Part shown: piece by piece, positions 41,493-52,506 of the stretch
How positions within the stretch are numbered: the first letter of the stretch is position 1
Layout: each line of letters begins with the position of its first letter
Notes under the pieces: model-generated
Told to the model about the DNA's origin: nothing
The model's database searches: none
Seen by the model: only the letters and a program-made list of their open reading frames with translations
Translations under genes and position numbers: made by a program
From: Heterohyrax brucei
Taxonomy: Eukaryota; Chordata; Mammalia; Hyracoidea; Procaviidae
Length of the DNA stretch: 64,000 nt
Direction: 5' to 3'
Assembly: GCA_028571685.1 (NCBI GenBank)
Contig: CM053162.1
Location: 70,482,351 to 70,546,350 of the forward strand

Positions 41493-42009
41493 GAGGTCTG
41501 ACAAATTTGCGAACTCCTCCTAGAAAAAGTTCTAGATAACTCATTGCTGAATATCACTGCGATCACTTCCCACATGCTCCCCTGGGGAAGCTATGCACCA
41601 GCGCCAAAGCCTAGTTCACCCTTCAAAGCAACTTTGGAACTCTTTTTCTGGAAAGGACACCAGAGCTGTCGTTGTATTACCCTCGATGTCCTGTGTCATC
41701 AAAATGTCTTCCTTTCAATATTTCCTTTATCTTTGGGTAAAGTAAAAAAGTCACTGGAGGATAGATCAGGTGAGTAGGTAGGGTGTTCCAATACATTTAT
41801 TTATTTACTAGCTAAAACCTCCATCACAGACAACTGTACGTTTAAGTTCACAGACTTGCCACCGTTCCACCATGTGTAAAGGGCACTCCAGAAAGTGTTG
41901 GTGCAAAGCTTCCCAAGGTGAGTACTTCCAAGGTGACTGTAGGGATACTCAGCAGCGAGATACGTAGTAGTTAGAACAATTAAATTCATGGACATAATTG
42001 TCAGATCTC
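41493..42009 (-). mobile_element. mariner-type DNA transposon with about 95-bp inverted ends, internally deleted
   Basis: It begins GAGGTCTGACAAATTTGCGA and ends 'ataattgtcagatctc'. The right end (ggtgactgtagggatactc, 'agcagcgagatacgtag') is the diverged reverse complement of the left (aactcattgctgaatatcac), so homology extends about 95 bp inward. A transposase remnant occupies the left half, and most of the gene between is lost. No TA duplication survives at the edges. I recognise the layout as Tc1/mariner but cannot assign a named family. Confidence 0.8.
41540..41835 (-). pseudogene. mariner transposase C-terminal remnant
   Basis: Mariner transposase cuts and pastes its element using a DDD metal site. 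The minus strand here reads VLEHPTYSPDLSSSDFFTLP and then KEILKGRHFDD. YSPDL (codons at 41762-41776) contains the third catalytic aspartate of mariner enzymes, and the downstream F-x-L-P pattern is typical. The first two aspartates and the DNA-binding domain are deleted. The plus-strand 77-codon frame in this place is a shadow. Confidence 0.8.
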
Positions 42010-42509
42010 ATACATCATTTTATAGAGACAGTAAGAAACAGAAAGACAGTGAGTTTAGACTGAGAATTATTCTCTCAGCTCTGTCTGTCCAAGTGCCAAA
42101 TCTGTGGGGGAAACCTGGCACTGAGATGCTAGTTGCCAGTATCATCAATTTGTGCATCAGTTAGCACTCCTGAGCCAAGGAAATTGCCAGGCTCTCCACG
42201 CCCTCACCTCCCACATCTTTCTTACATAAAGGAACGTTCTGCAGACATGGCTGAGGAATACAGCTCTCTGTAGCGACAAATTAATAAAAAAGGCAGAGAG
42301 ATCGCTCTCTTTCTATTTTTCAGTAAACCTCTCCCTAGTCATTGTGATCACCTGCTGCTTGAGTGTCTTTGGAAAGATGTTTTTGTTGGTGGAAAGTAAC
42401 TTGCGTGTTCTTCATTGTTGTGAAGAAGGCAGAAAGACTTGGAAAAGCCTTTTAACTTAGAGCAAGATGTAGGGACTTGTTCTGCTCTAGTTCTTCCCTT
42501 CCCCCACTT
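42010..42509. other. intergenic DNA, no gene seen
   Basis: No recognised repeat and no credible frame. Confidence 0.5.
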
Positions 42510-42602
42510 GTTGTTGTCATTGTTAGGTGCCATCGAGTTGGTTCTGATTCATAGCGACCCTACGCACCACAGAAGAGAACACTGCCAGGTCTCCGCCCAT
42601 TA
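42510..42602 (-). mobile_element. RTE 3-prime tail fragment
   Basis: It begins 'ttgttgttgtcattgttagg', then 'gccatcgagttggttctgatt' and 'gaacactgccaggtc'. It abuts an AfroSINE in the same orientation. Confidence 0.75.
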
Positions 42603-42770
42603 CCAGGAAGAAGAAAACACCCCAGTGCTGCCGACTTGGCTCCAACTCATAGAGACCTCGTGGGGCAGAGGAGAACTGCTCCGTGGTTTCCAAGGAGCAC
42701 CTGGCAAATTAGAACTGCTGACCTTTGAGTCAGCAAATGAAACACTTACCCACTATACCCCCCCGTGTTT
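42603..42770 (-). repeat. AfroSINE, full length
   Basis: Reverse copy from 'accccagtgctgccgacttg' to 'ccgtgtttccc'. Confidence 0.9.
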
Positions 42771-43099
42771 CCCTCTGGCCATTAAGAGTTAGTTTTTCTT
42801 CTCTGTGTTCTTTATTTTCCAATATCTGACTTTGGGGAAAGAGAGAGGTCTCAACTTCAGTACTGACTAGTGAATTTAAGCATTATGTGGTCAGAAGAAT
42901 TCCAGATGATTGGGGTGGTGCTGCCAGCAGTGTGAGGTGTGGAGGATGATGAGATGGGCTGAGCATTGAGCAAGTAGAGACAGAAGAGATGCAGGTGGGG
43001 TGGGAGAGTCCAGGAGTTTATCTTGGAAACCTAGATTTCAGCAGTTAAATGGTTCACTCCTTTTAACTTTTGGCTCTTGCCACCTCCCACCCACAGCCC

Positions 43100-43300
43100 C
43101 CCCCCCAACTCTTTTAGTGTTTCTACCATAGCATACTTCAGAATATTTTGACATTATTTATTTACCTACTTCTCTGCCTCTGTATCTGATTCAGTTTTTG
43201 AGTTCCTAAGGTCTACAGTAGTATCTAAAATGTAGGAAAGACCTTTATAACAAGTATTGGTTGAATAAGAAATTGAATGAAAAATGATTGAGATGAATAA
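43100..43300 (+). mobile_element. L2 LINE 3-prime end
   Basis: The pattern 'gagttcctaaggtctacag', 'gtatctaaaatgtaggaaag', then 'tattggttgaataagaaattg' follows the L2 3-prime end. A run of ten C (43097-43106) marks its left side. Confidence 0.55.
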
Positions 43301-43544
43301 AATGTGTGGAAATGATATTAATCTACATACATAAAGTGAGATTAGAGCAAATGTATCCTGGCACGAGAAATGACATTTCACTGGGTAGCTGGTATTGTTA
43401 GTGTTTAAAGACAGCCTAGTTCAGAATCCGGATATGATCACAGTCCTCTCCATTACCTTGTGTAGGCACCAAGTTAATGCTGCATCTAGGACTTAACAAA
43501 AATGTGAGAACAGTAATTAAATAATTTGATGTCTCATTTAATTC

Positions 43545-43655
43545 CAATTTCACTATTAACCATATGGCCTTACGCAAATTACTTTCTATCTCTGAGACTC
43601 AGTTTTTTCATTTGTCAAATGGGGCTATGCAGTGACCTATATGATACGGACTGTA
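43545..43655 (+). repeat. MIR SINE
   Basis: 'atggccttacgcaaattac' then 'gagactcagttttttcatttg' and 'tcaaatggggctatg' are MIR core landmarks. Confidence 0.8.
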
Positions 43656-43770
43656 GCGATCCTATACAGTGATGGGGGGTGGCACAGGACTGGATGGTAC
43701 TTTGTCCTCTTGGACCTAGGCTCACTGTGAGTCACAACGGACTGCATGGCACCTAACAACAACAGCACTC
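43656..43770 (+). mobile_element. RTE 3-prime tail fragment
   Basis: 'gcacaggactggatggtac', then 'cactgtgagtcacaacgg' and 'catggcacctaacaacaac'. It is inserted next to the MIR. Confidence 0.8.
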
Positions 43771-43982
43771 TGAATGTTGACGTGTGAGTTCTTAGAACGA
43801 AACATGTTGAAGGCTTAGTTATTATTTTCCTTCTCAGTGTCTCATCCCTGTGACCCCTGCCCAAGGCACACCCCACGGGCACCAGCTTTTCCCAGGCTTC
43901 CATCTCTGTCTGCTCTGTCATCCCGGACAGCTCTCACTTCCACCTTCTAACACTTTTTGCTGTGTCCTCTACATGGTTGACA

Positions 43983-44140
43983 GGAGCCTTGGTGGCACAG
44001 TGGTTAAGAACTGCTGCTGCTAACCAAAAGGGTAGGCAGTTCAAATCCACCAACTGCTCCCTCTAAACCCTAGGGAGCAAGCAGTTCTACTTTGTCCTAT
44101 CAGGTTGCTACGAGTTGGAATAAACTCAACAGCAAAGAGT
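43983..44140 (+). repeat. AfroSINE, full length
   Basis: Head 'ggagccttggtggcacagtgg', box B 'ggcagttcaaatccaccaac' and end 'ggaataaactcaacagc'. Confidence 0.92.
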
Positions 44141-44154
44141 TGTAGATGGCTGAA

Positions 44155-44370
44155 ATAACAGCAAACCCTGATTGAGCATTTACCCTGTCTCAGACACTGT
44201 GCTAAGCGCTTTCTATCTGCTGTTATTTTAACCTTCCTCACAACTTGGCGGCTTCAACGCCATTATTATCTCCAATTTACAAGTGAGGAAGCTGAGTCCA
44301 GGGCTAGCTAACTTGTCTAAAATCACACAGCTTATAGTTCATAAAGCTGGGGTCCAGCCTGTCGTTTTAA
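44155..44370 (-). repeat. MIR SINE
   Basis: Reverse MIR: 'cagacactgtgctaagcg', 'caatttacaagtgaggaagc' and 'aaaatcacacagcttatag'. Confidence 0.88.
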
Positions 44371-44551
44371 CCACTTTATGATCCCCCTCCGCCAAATGGC
44401 AAAGAAACTTCCCGTCTCCATTTACCCTTTGTGAAGCCCCGACCTCCCGTCAGGACACCTTGCTGCCTCGGGCTGCACTTCTCTGAGACTTAAGCTTGCC
44501 TGGCTCTATCCTTTCATCTAAATGCCGTAGTTTGCCTACTTATCCTCATCT

Positions 44552-44702
44552 GGAAACCCTGGTTGCGTAGTGGTTCAGTGCTGTAGCTGCTAACCAAGAA
44601 TCCAGCAGGAGCTCCTTGGAAATTCTCTGGGGCAGCTCTACTCTCTCCTGTGGGGTTGCCATGAGCAGCAATCAACTCAATGGCAACATGTTTGTTTGTT
44701 TT
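44552..44702 (+). repeat. AfroSINE with a deleted box B region
   Basis: Head 'ggaaaccctggttgcgtag', then a short deletion around 'aagaatccagcaggagctcc', and the body to 'caatcaactcaatggcaac'. Confidence 0.9.
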
Positions 44703-44866
44703 AATACCCATCTGGATCTGAACCCCATAGCTTCCCCCACCCCCTGAGTTGGGTTTAGTTTCAGGTCCAAGTCTTATAATCTGTTCTCTCTTGCTTAGAT
44801 CACAAGACGGATTAGCAACAAGACACCCTCTTTAAAAATGGAGCTCCCACTTGATGGCTTTCTCTT

Positions 44867-44945
44867 CCAAGCCAGCCAAGTGCCGTCGAGTCGGATCCGA
44901 CTCATGGCGACCCTAGGGGCCAGGGTAGAACTGACCCCCAGAGCT
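44867..44945 (-). repeat. short AfroSINE 3-prime fragment (gccaagcc type)
   Basis: 'ccaagccagccaagtgccg' and 'tcgagtcggatccgactcatgg' as adjacent blocks, then 'gggtagaactgacccccag'. It is the longest of the five minimal copies and keeps a near-consensus end, so it is relatively young. Confidence 0.85.
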
Positions 44946-45114
44946 TTCTCTACCTCTGTATAATTTATGCTCTTCCCTTTCCAGTACAGACTTTCTATTC
45001 TATTTGTTTCTTTTATATTGGCATTTTATTCACTTATTTATCATAATACACAAGGCAGAATCATGTCCTATCTTTTTCTACCCTGCTGAAAGATGTCTCC
45101 TTAATATAGAAGAG

Positions 45115-45300
45115 GGATTCTGGAGCGAGGTGGCCTGGATGCAGACTTTGACTCTCTACTTTCTAACACTGTGATGGGGTGCATGTTACTGAAGCTGTCT
45201 GTGCCTCAGCCATGTCGTCTATGTACTGACAATACTACCCTCCTCACAGCGTTGTCACAATGGCTGGATGCGACAATGTGCGTTTAAAGTGCTGTGCTGA
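45115..45300 (+). repeat. MIR SINE
   Basis: 'tctggagcgaggtggcctgg', then 'tgtctgtgcctcagccatg' and 'tacccctc'-like text followed by 'gcgtttaaagtgctgtg' give the MIR order. Confidence 0.8.
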
Positions 45301-47044
45301 ACATCCGCCTAGTCCTCCTGGGATCCCAGCAACCACTACTGTGGTAGCAGCACCCCGTGGTGAGTACGATCCCCACTGGGATGGAAAAGAAGTGAAGCAG
45401 AATGGTGCTGGACAGTCTGTGATGGGTAACCAGTGCAGGCGAAAGGCTTGAAATGACAGCCAGGTTGCGATACACTCCCTACCCTAGTGACATCTCTTCA
45501 GGCTGTGTTTGGTGCTGCGGCTTCTCATTCTGACTCCGGGTGGAATATTATTTCTGAGAATCAGGTGGAATATGTTAGTTTTTCAAGCTTCCTAGCTTAT
45601 GTTTTCTGCAGTCAATGGATTCTTTCAGAACATAGGGTAACTGTGAGTGATGCTGTCATTTAATACAAAGTTGTTGATTATGCTGCCACTGATTTCTGAC
45701 GTGGGTGGGCTCACATCCCAATCAGAAGCTATTGTCCCCCATGAGCCCCTATTGAAATTGCACCTGTGTGTCTCCTGGGCTCAGCTTCATGGATGATAGA
45801 CATCAAGGCCTGGAGAGGGGGCACTGCTGGGGGCCCAATTGGCAGTGGGCTTGGAGGTGTTCACAGCCGTGTATGGGAAGCATCTCCATGTGTGAAAGGA
45901 AGGTGCCTCTCACAAAACCACTTCTCACTGGGATCCGAAGCACCATGAATAGCCAAGTGATTGCATTCTTGGGGAGGTTCAAGTGAGGTGGTTTCGGAGT
46001 CAGCTGTGTGGGTGAGACATAAGTGAGGAGAGGAATGCAGGAGGATTCAGTTCCAGTGGGGCTGTGGTAACATGGATCTTGAGTGTGCCCACTGGGAAGG
46101 GATCTTAGGTCAAGTACTTCCTACTGCTGTCTCCTCAGAAAGATACGAAGATTTTGACATAGCCAGGGTTGTATGATGATGAGATTGGGCATGGATCCCC
46201 GGGACTTTTCCCAGCAACTTTCTTTGGGCTGAAGCACACCTGGCAAAGACGGGCTTCATCGTCCACAACATGGAACATGATGGAGCCAAATGAGCAGTGA
46301 GTGGCTAAGTTGTAAGAGAGAATGTTTGGTGAGGAGAGACTGGCAAGTGAGACTCAGCCTCGGGTGTGCCTATGGGGAGCTGGGAGTGGATTACCCAACA
46401 GGCAAGTTAAGTGTGGTGCTTACCTTGCTTACCAGACCGTCTGTGGTGAACAGTCTCACTTTTTTCCACCACATCAAAGAGTCTGCTTCTCAGTATGACT
46501 GGCACATGTTTCTCTCCCAACCCCACAGCATCAGAATCAAAGTCTCTTTTCAAATTTACAGTCCCCGCCGGGGGTGATGGCCCAGTAAGCAAGATAAGCA
46601 CAGGCTGACTGGTATTTACTTGCTGCCTGTGGTGGACAACTGCACGTGACTTTCATCACAGATGATCCAATAAGCAAGATAAGCAGTGTGCTTACCTTGC
46701 CTGGTGGATAACCTCCCCCTGTGAAGAACTAGAGGAACATGTTCTCACTTCAGATTCTTCCACCTCGGCTCAGCCCTGCTGAAGGAAGGTAGACGACCTT
46801 CCTTCAGGGGAGGAGGACGGTAGATGACCCAGCTGGACCATGCTGGTACTAGGATGAAGCAAACAAAGTCACTGGGTCAAAAATTAAAGGAAGTCCTCTT
46901 TCTCAGGGCCATGCAAGTGCCTCTCAAGAACTGAATGCTTCCTTGCCTTTGGTGCCAGGGGCCTCACCGGCCTCATTGGAGTCCTGAGCTTGGGTCCAGA
47001 ATTAGAATTCAAGCCAGTTGTCTTTATTTGCCTGGATGACATGT
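45301..47044. other. intergenic DNA, unclassified, with internal short repeats
   Basis: No recognised family over 1.7 kb. Words around 'aagcaagataagca' occur at about 46587 and 46672, and 'gtgcttaccttgc' at about 46412 and 46688, which may mark an old unclassified repeat. No open frame has a known motif. Confidence 0.5.
46779..46807. repeat. perfect 12-bp stem hairpin
   Basis: CTGAAGGAAGGT (46779-46790) and ACCTTCCTTCAG (46796-46807) are exact reverse complements around AGACG. There is no T run downstream or other sign of a terminator. Confidence 0.9.
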
Positions 47045-47320
47045 ATAGTCATGAGCTTAGATACTAACTGAAAGGCTGTGGGGTTCAAGCCCACCCAGGA
47101 AGTCCTGGCGATCTGCTTTCAAAAAAATCTACTTTCAATGGCTTCATTGAAAAACTTACGGAAGACTACAAAATGGTGCAAGCACTGTGGAAACCAGTTG
47201 GATACTTCCTCAAAAAACTAGAAAGAGAGCTACCTTACAGTCTAGCCAAACTGGGCAGTGTTTCTTTCTGTTGTACGGAGGGTTGCTGTGAGTCAGAATT
47301 GACAGCACCTAAAAGAAAAA
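47045..47320 (+). repeat. diverged SINE with RTE-type tail
   Basis: The box-B-like 'ggggttcaagcccaccc' is followed by the long-variant middle 'ctggcgatctgctttcaaaa'. It ends 'tgctgtgagtcagaattgac' and 'agcacctaaaagaaaaaac'. Confidence 0.7.
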
Positions 47321-47639
47321 ACAAGGCTCATGATTAGCAACAGAAACAGGTTCCACAGATGTAAGAAATATTTACCGGATAAAAAATTTAAATTGAGAAA
47401 ATTTTGTTTGTTTGATTTTTGACTACTGAGCAAAGGTTGCTATTTTTAAACGTTCCAACTCAAGGAATGCCACTTGTCTTCTGGAGCAGGTTTGAGAGGC
47501 AGCGATTCATATACCATACAATCTGGTCTTTTTTTGGTGAGTTGGAATTTTGTTCTACATTTTTCTCCAACTCTGTCTGGGACCCTCTACTGTGTTCCCT
47601 TTCAGAGAAGTTGGTGCATAAGACCCATTTTGGACTTCT

Positions 47640-47725
47640 GTCTCCCATAACTGTGAAATAATGAATCTGCATTTTTTTGAGCCACCAGATTTGTAGTAAT
47701 ACGTTACAGCAGCAGAAGGTAACCA
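47640..47725 (+). mobile_element. MaLR LTR 3-prime end fragment
   Basis: 'actgtgaaataatgaatctg', then 'gagccaccagatttgtag' and 'cgttacagcagcagaagg' match the right end of MaLR LTRs. The 5-prime part was not recognised. Confidence 0.6.
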
Positions 47726-47824
47726 AAACGTATGGTCTTCACAATTATTCTCTGCTTGATTTCAACCCTCACTTTAATTTACATTTCCTTCTACTTTGTT
47801 CATTTCTTTGCATACCTATCTTAG

Positions 47825-48389
47825 TGTCTTAAGGTTGCCACAACAAAATACCACAAAGTAAGTTGCTTTAAAGAACAGAAGTATATTTACTCAGAGTTCT
47901 GGAGAAGTCCAAATTAGGACCCTGGCCTTAGAGGAAGGTTCTTCTTTGTCTCTTTCAGCTTGTCCAAGATGCTGGCCACCCTTGGCATTCCTGACTTGTC
48001 TATGCGTCTGTTTCTGTTGTCACACAATGTCTCTCTTCCCTTTGTGTCCCTGTGTCTATTCTGGTCTTTTGATAAGCACTAATCAGAAAGGCTTAGGTTT
48101 AGAACCTACCCTACTCCTGTAAAAAAAAGAAGAAACTACTGCCATCAAGTCAATTCCAACTCATAGAAGCTTTATAGGACAGAGTAGAATTGGCCCATAG
48201 AATTTCCAAGGAGCATCTGGTGAATTCAAACTGCCAATCTTTTGGTTAGCAGCCATATAATTTAAACACTGCATGATCTCACTAATGTAACAAAAGCCCT
48301 ATTTCTAAATAAGATCATATTTACAAATTTACAAATAAGGGGTTAAGGCTTCAACATAGTTTTAGAGGGACACAATATAATATGTAACA
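47825..48389 (-). mobile_element. solo LTR, MaLR-type, interrupted by a SINE
   Basis: The plus strand runs TGTCTTAAGGTTGCCACAAC to 'caatataatatgtaaca', with 'gagttctggagaagtcc' and 'aaataagatcatatttac' in the expected order. An AfroSINE lies at 48125-48275. Confidence 0.7.
48125..48275 (-). repeat. AfroSINE inside an LTR
   Basis: Reverse copy from 'actactgccatcaagtcaat' to 'aatttaaacactgcat'. The LTR sequence resumes immediately. Confidence 0.92.
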
Positions 48390-48550
48390 ATGCCCTGTAG
48401 TTTCTCTGTACCAAATTGCTCTTCATTCTTCAAACACCATGTTTTTCACACCACTATGTCTCTATGCTATTCTTTCCACCTGAGATAAGTAAAGATAAAG
48501 GGGAAGACGTGCCTTAATATTAGTTAATAAAAAAGGAATTTCCCCACTCA

Positions 48551-48645
48551 CAGCAGTTTGAGTCCTTGGAAACTCTGTGGGGCTGTTCTACTCTGTCCTA
48601 TAGGGTTGCTATGAGTCAGAATCAAATCAGTAGAAGTGGGTGTAT
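48551..48645 (+). repeat. AfroSINE, head-truncated
   Basis: Box B and body only: 'cagcagtttgagtccttgg' to 'cagaatcaaatcagtagaag'. Confidence 0.88.
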
Positions 48646-48679
48646 AGCACATGTTATAGGGTGAGTGAAATGGTGACAG

Positions 48680-48835
48680 ACTCTTAAAGAGAGGCATTGA
48701 CACAGTGGCTGTGACAATGGGCTCTGGAAGAGAGATTATTATGAGGATGGCACTGGGCTGAGCAGTGTTCCTTCTGTTTGCAGAGCGCTGCTGAGTCAGA
48801 ACCAACTAGACAGCACCTTGCAACAGCCTGGCGCA
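48680..48835 (+). mobile_element. RTE 3-prime tail fragment
   Basis: 'gacacagtggctgtgacaat', then 'gcagtgttccttctgtttgc' and 'gagtcagaaccaactagac', ending 'agcaccttgcaacagcc'. Confidence 0.75.
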
Positions 48836-49900
48836 GACAGATGAGGCTGAGGAAACTACCAAGAGCCATTATGCACGCTTCCTACTTGAGGAAGTGGGGC
48901 ATGCTGGGAGAATCTTATCAATATACTTTAATTAAGAAAATTAGAGCTGCACAGACTAGGGTAGAGGGAAGTTCTTGTTTGGAAGTCCTTTCAGCACTGT
49001 ATGCCAACAGCACTGGGGAGCCTGTATTTTGGAAGGGAGAGAGACAAGCGTGGGCACAGCGAGTGGAAAGGTGGTCAGTGGTGGGCTTCCCAAAGGCATA
49101 GCTTCTTTATGTTTTTCTGTGCCTCCCAAGTTTTAGTAGTTAGCATGTATGCATTTGTAGTTAAAATACAAGGTGAATTTTGAAAAAAGAGTTGAGATTG
49201 AGATAGAAATCAGCCAGCATCTGTTTTACTTGTAGAAATGGATGCCGTGGAGTACAAAGTGGCCACCTCACAGTGGGACAGACAGACAGACTTGCTCACC
49301 TGACAGCACGTGTGCCTTGAGGGATTCAGGAACAGCAGGATCAGCCCTCCCCACCTTCTGAGGTCTACAGACTGCTCCTGGCTCAGCTCATTGCCAGGTC
49401 AGCTAAGCTGCTTTGTGTCCCAAGGTCCACAACGCCACCAGTGTGTTATTGCTGAGGCTACTGCAACAAGCGGCCAGGTCTCTAGGTACAGTAGGGACCA
49501 CAGTGAACTGTGGAGGACACACATCGAGCCTTGTGAATGGTTCCCAGTGTTTTGTCAGAGCTGCGTCCTTGGTAGCCAGGAGATGTTTTCAAACTCAGTG
49601 GTGGATTTTTTTCATTCAACGGGCAGTTCACTTACTGCAGCTGGCCTCCTCTTCCACAGACAGAAATGCTGTCTCAGGCCCCTGCCTCCCGCAGTCCCTC
49701 TAATGCAGCCCGTAAGAGTGGCATATCACAGCCCAGCGGTGTTCCTCGGCCATCTAGGCATGTCTTCCCATATTCTGACCTTCGCTGTCCTAGTCCCTTT
49801 CCTCAGTTTGCGTGCTGGGATCAACCCTTCCCAAGGCCTACACTGGAGAGCGCCTTAAGGGATCAGCTCTCAGCACGACTATCTGATCCAGTGTATCTCT
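48836..49900. other. intergenic DNA; 182-codon plus frame of no known family
   Basis: A stop-free plus frame at 49310-49858 has no domain I recognise, no signal peptide and no conserved motif. It overlaps two other plus frames. The segment is more GC-rich than its surroundings, which lengthens chance frames. I do not call a gene. Confidence 0.45.
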
Positions 49901-50061
49901 GGAAACCATGGTGGTGTAGTACTTAAATGCAATGTCTGCTAACCAAAATGTCAGCAGTTTGAATCTACTAGGCTCTCTTTGGAAACCCTATGGGCATTTC
50001 TACTCTGTCCTATAAGGTTGCTATGAGTTAGAATTGACTTGCAGGAGTTGTTTGTTTTTTT
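49901..50061 (+). repeat. AfroSINE with an intact 11-bp target duplication
   Basis: Head 'ggaaaccatggtggtgtag' and end 'ttgacttgcaggagttg' plus a T run. AGTGTATCTCT occurs immediately before (49890-49900) and immediately after (50062-50072), a clean target-site duplication, so both edges are exact. Confidence 0.96.
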
Positions 50062-50102
50062 AGTGTATCTCTGATGGACTAAGGGAAACTCTTACTGCCT
50101 TG

Positions 50103-50290
50103 CCCATTACCAGCTGACGTTGAGTTAACTCTGACTTATTGCAACCCAACACGGGACAAAGTCGAACTATGTTCCTTAGTATTTTCAAGGCTGTAGCTTT
50201 TGGAAGCTGATCACCAGGTCTTTCTTCCAAGGTGCCCCTGATAGGTTTGGACTCAAGGGCTTGACTCTTTATGTCACCCAGGGAATCCTT
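50103..50290 (-). repeat. AfroSINE, long variant, diverged
   Basis: Reverse copy: 'cattaccagctgacgttgag', 'gggacaaagtcgaactatg' and 'atgtcacccagggaatcc'. Confidence 0.82.
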
Positions 50291-51660
50291 TCAAAAGCCT
50301 TCCAACAGACCTTTCTCAGGGACTTTTACATTTTCAGTTGGCTTTTGCGGACCTACCTTCCATGATGTCATTGCCATGAGTAGACTTGTCATACATTCAG
50401 ACTGTTTTCAGGGAATTAGGGCTTCTAAGTGGATTAACTGAGAAAGCCACTATTTACTGGTAGGAGGCAGTGTGAGGCTAGGGAAAACACCATGTTAGAG
50501 GTGTCTCAAGAGTCCTCCCTGCCCTGCAGAGCAGCACTCTTTTCTGAGGCTCGCTCTGAGCTCTCGCACCAAGGGATGGAGAGGAGAAACACCAAATGCA
50601 GCCCCACCAAATTCTACTCTTCAAAAATCTTTGTAATAGAAGAATTCTCAAACCTAGCTGGTGAAATTTTGGCCTTTTTCTCACTGTGTCTTCATAGGTA
50701 TTTTAGTGGACAGTTGAATAAGGTGGCATTTGAGCCTTCTAGCCGGGTAGTGTGCTAAAATGACACTTCTAGCTGTCGCTTTCCGAAGTCTGTTTTGTTC
50801 TCTTAAGTTCCCTCCCCTTCCCAAGTTTGTCTATTCAGACAAGCCCATTTTATGGATTGTAGAACAGAGCTGACGAGAAGTAATGATTATAGAAAATGAG
50901 GCGCTGCATTCAGTACTTATCTCTTCAGAAAAAAGAAATGTTGAGTAGAAAACGGAGAAATCCTCAGCTTTTGCATTTATGTACTCAGCGGAGTTTTAGT
51001 GCCAATTTTTCTCCTTTAGATGAGAGATAGGTAATTTGTAGTTGATTGTGCATTTATAATGCAGTGCCTGGTGTCTCGTTAAGAAACAAAACAACAAAAT
51101 TGCATCACATGTCAGTTAATGATATATCCTATCCCATAGTATATGGTGATGCTTGAATACAGAGAAATTGTTTTACAATTTGAAAGATTTTCTTTTGCCG
51201 TCTAGCTGTCTCTCTAGTTCTCTCTTCTCTTTTCAGTCTTCATCTTTGAAAGGAACTTGTGCACTCACTGCCACCTCCTCACCCTCCTACCCCGCCTTCG
51301 CCCCGTGTGTTCTGGGCCACCACTCAATTGCAGCGAATCTCTACGGTCACCAATGAATTCCTAACAGCCCAATTCAGCCTCCTAACTTTGAGCCCCTTCT
51401 TACCTGCTCTCTGTAACATCTGATTTTTCCCTTCTGCTTCATAGAGAAAATAGACATGAACAAGCTTGAACTTTCTCAACTCACTGTCCCCAAGCACTTC
51501 CTGGCTTCCCCCGGAAGTGAGCCCAGGGGTTTTTCAAATCTCTAGTCTTGATACTATTCCCTTCCTTCCATATCCTCTAGAATTTTTTCCTTGACTCCTT
51601 CCAAGTCGCTCTATGAACAGTTCAAATGTTACCGAATGAAAACCTCAGATTCTCATTCGG
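50291..51660. other. intergenic DNA, no gene seen
   Basis: The stretch 51200-51600 has pyrimidine-rich text with a possible distant L2-like resemblance. 50800-51150 shows no repeat signature. No credible exon was found. Confidence 0.45.
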
Positions 51661-52223
51661 TGTTGTGGATTCAGTTGTGTTCCCGCCACAATGTGTGTGG
51701 TAATTCGGCTGGGCCATGTTCCCTAATGTTGGATGATGACCTCCGTTCTGTGATTTCCCTGTGCTGCATTTCCTCATCTCTGATTGTGGCTAATCGAGAG
51801 GGTTATGTTAAAGGGGATTAGGGTTGGACCATAAAACCCTTCATGAGGTCACCTCCCTGCTCCACTGTAAAGGGAGTTTCTCTTGAGTATGGCTTGTACT
51901 ACCTTTTATCCTGCCAAGCCAAGTGCCATCGACTTGGATCTGACTCAAAGAGAAGCAAGCAGAGAGTTGGGAACCTCACACCACCAAGAGAGCAGCACTA
52001 GGAGGAGAGTGCATCCTTCAGACCTGAGGTTCCCATGCCAAAATGCTCCCTGAACAAACCTTGATGCAATACTGGACTTTCCTCCAGAGCTGACAGAAGG
52101 AAAGCCTTCCCCTGGAGCAGACACCCTGAATTCGAACTTGTAGCCTACTGGACTGTGTAAGAATGAGCTTTTCCATGTTAATGCCATCAACTCGTGGTAT
52201 TTCTGTTGGAGCGGTACCAGACA
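51661..52223 (+). mobile_element. solo LTR, MaLR/ERVL-type
   Basis: It starts TGTTGTGGATTCAGTTGTG and ends 'gagcggtaccagaca'. It is the plus-strand counterpart of the family at 16570, 19213 and 40504 ('tgtgtggtaattcggctggg', 'tcgtggtatttctgttgg'). A micro-SINE lies at 51912-51948. Confidence 0.82.
51912..51948 (-). repeat. ultra-short AfroSINE 3-prime fragment inside an LTR
   Basis: About 37 bp, 'tgccaagccaagtgccatcg' followed by 'acttggatctgactca', in the middle of the LTR, so it is a separate later insertion. Confidence 0.78.
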
Positions 52224-52506
52224 GATGATTAAAACACTTGGCATGACTTGTATTGACCAACGAGGGAAAGACTGAAGTTGGAAGGCAGAAAAGCACCTTT
52301 ATTTCATTATGTAAAGAAAGGAGCCAGTGAGAGTTGCATCCACCAAGACCGTTCCCTAAGAGTGAGGGGAAAAGTTACTTTTAAGGGGTTTACAAATAGG
52401 GAGCTCATACAAGTTGTATCAGCAACATTCTTACCTATACTATGCAGGTGCAATGGGATTTACATATAACTTTCAAGCAAACAAAACAGGATTCTAATGC
52501 AAAGCT

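Noticed and set aside
49310-49858. 182-codon plus-strand open frame
   Set aside because: There is no domain, signal or conserved motif. The local GC content lengthens chance frames and other frames overlap. Only conservation or transcript data could revive it.
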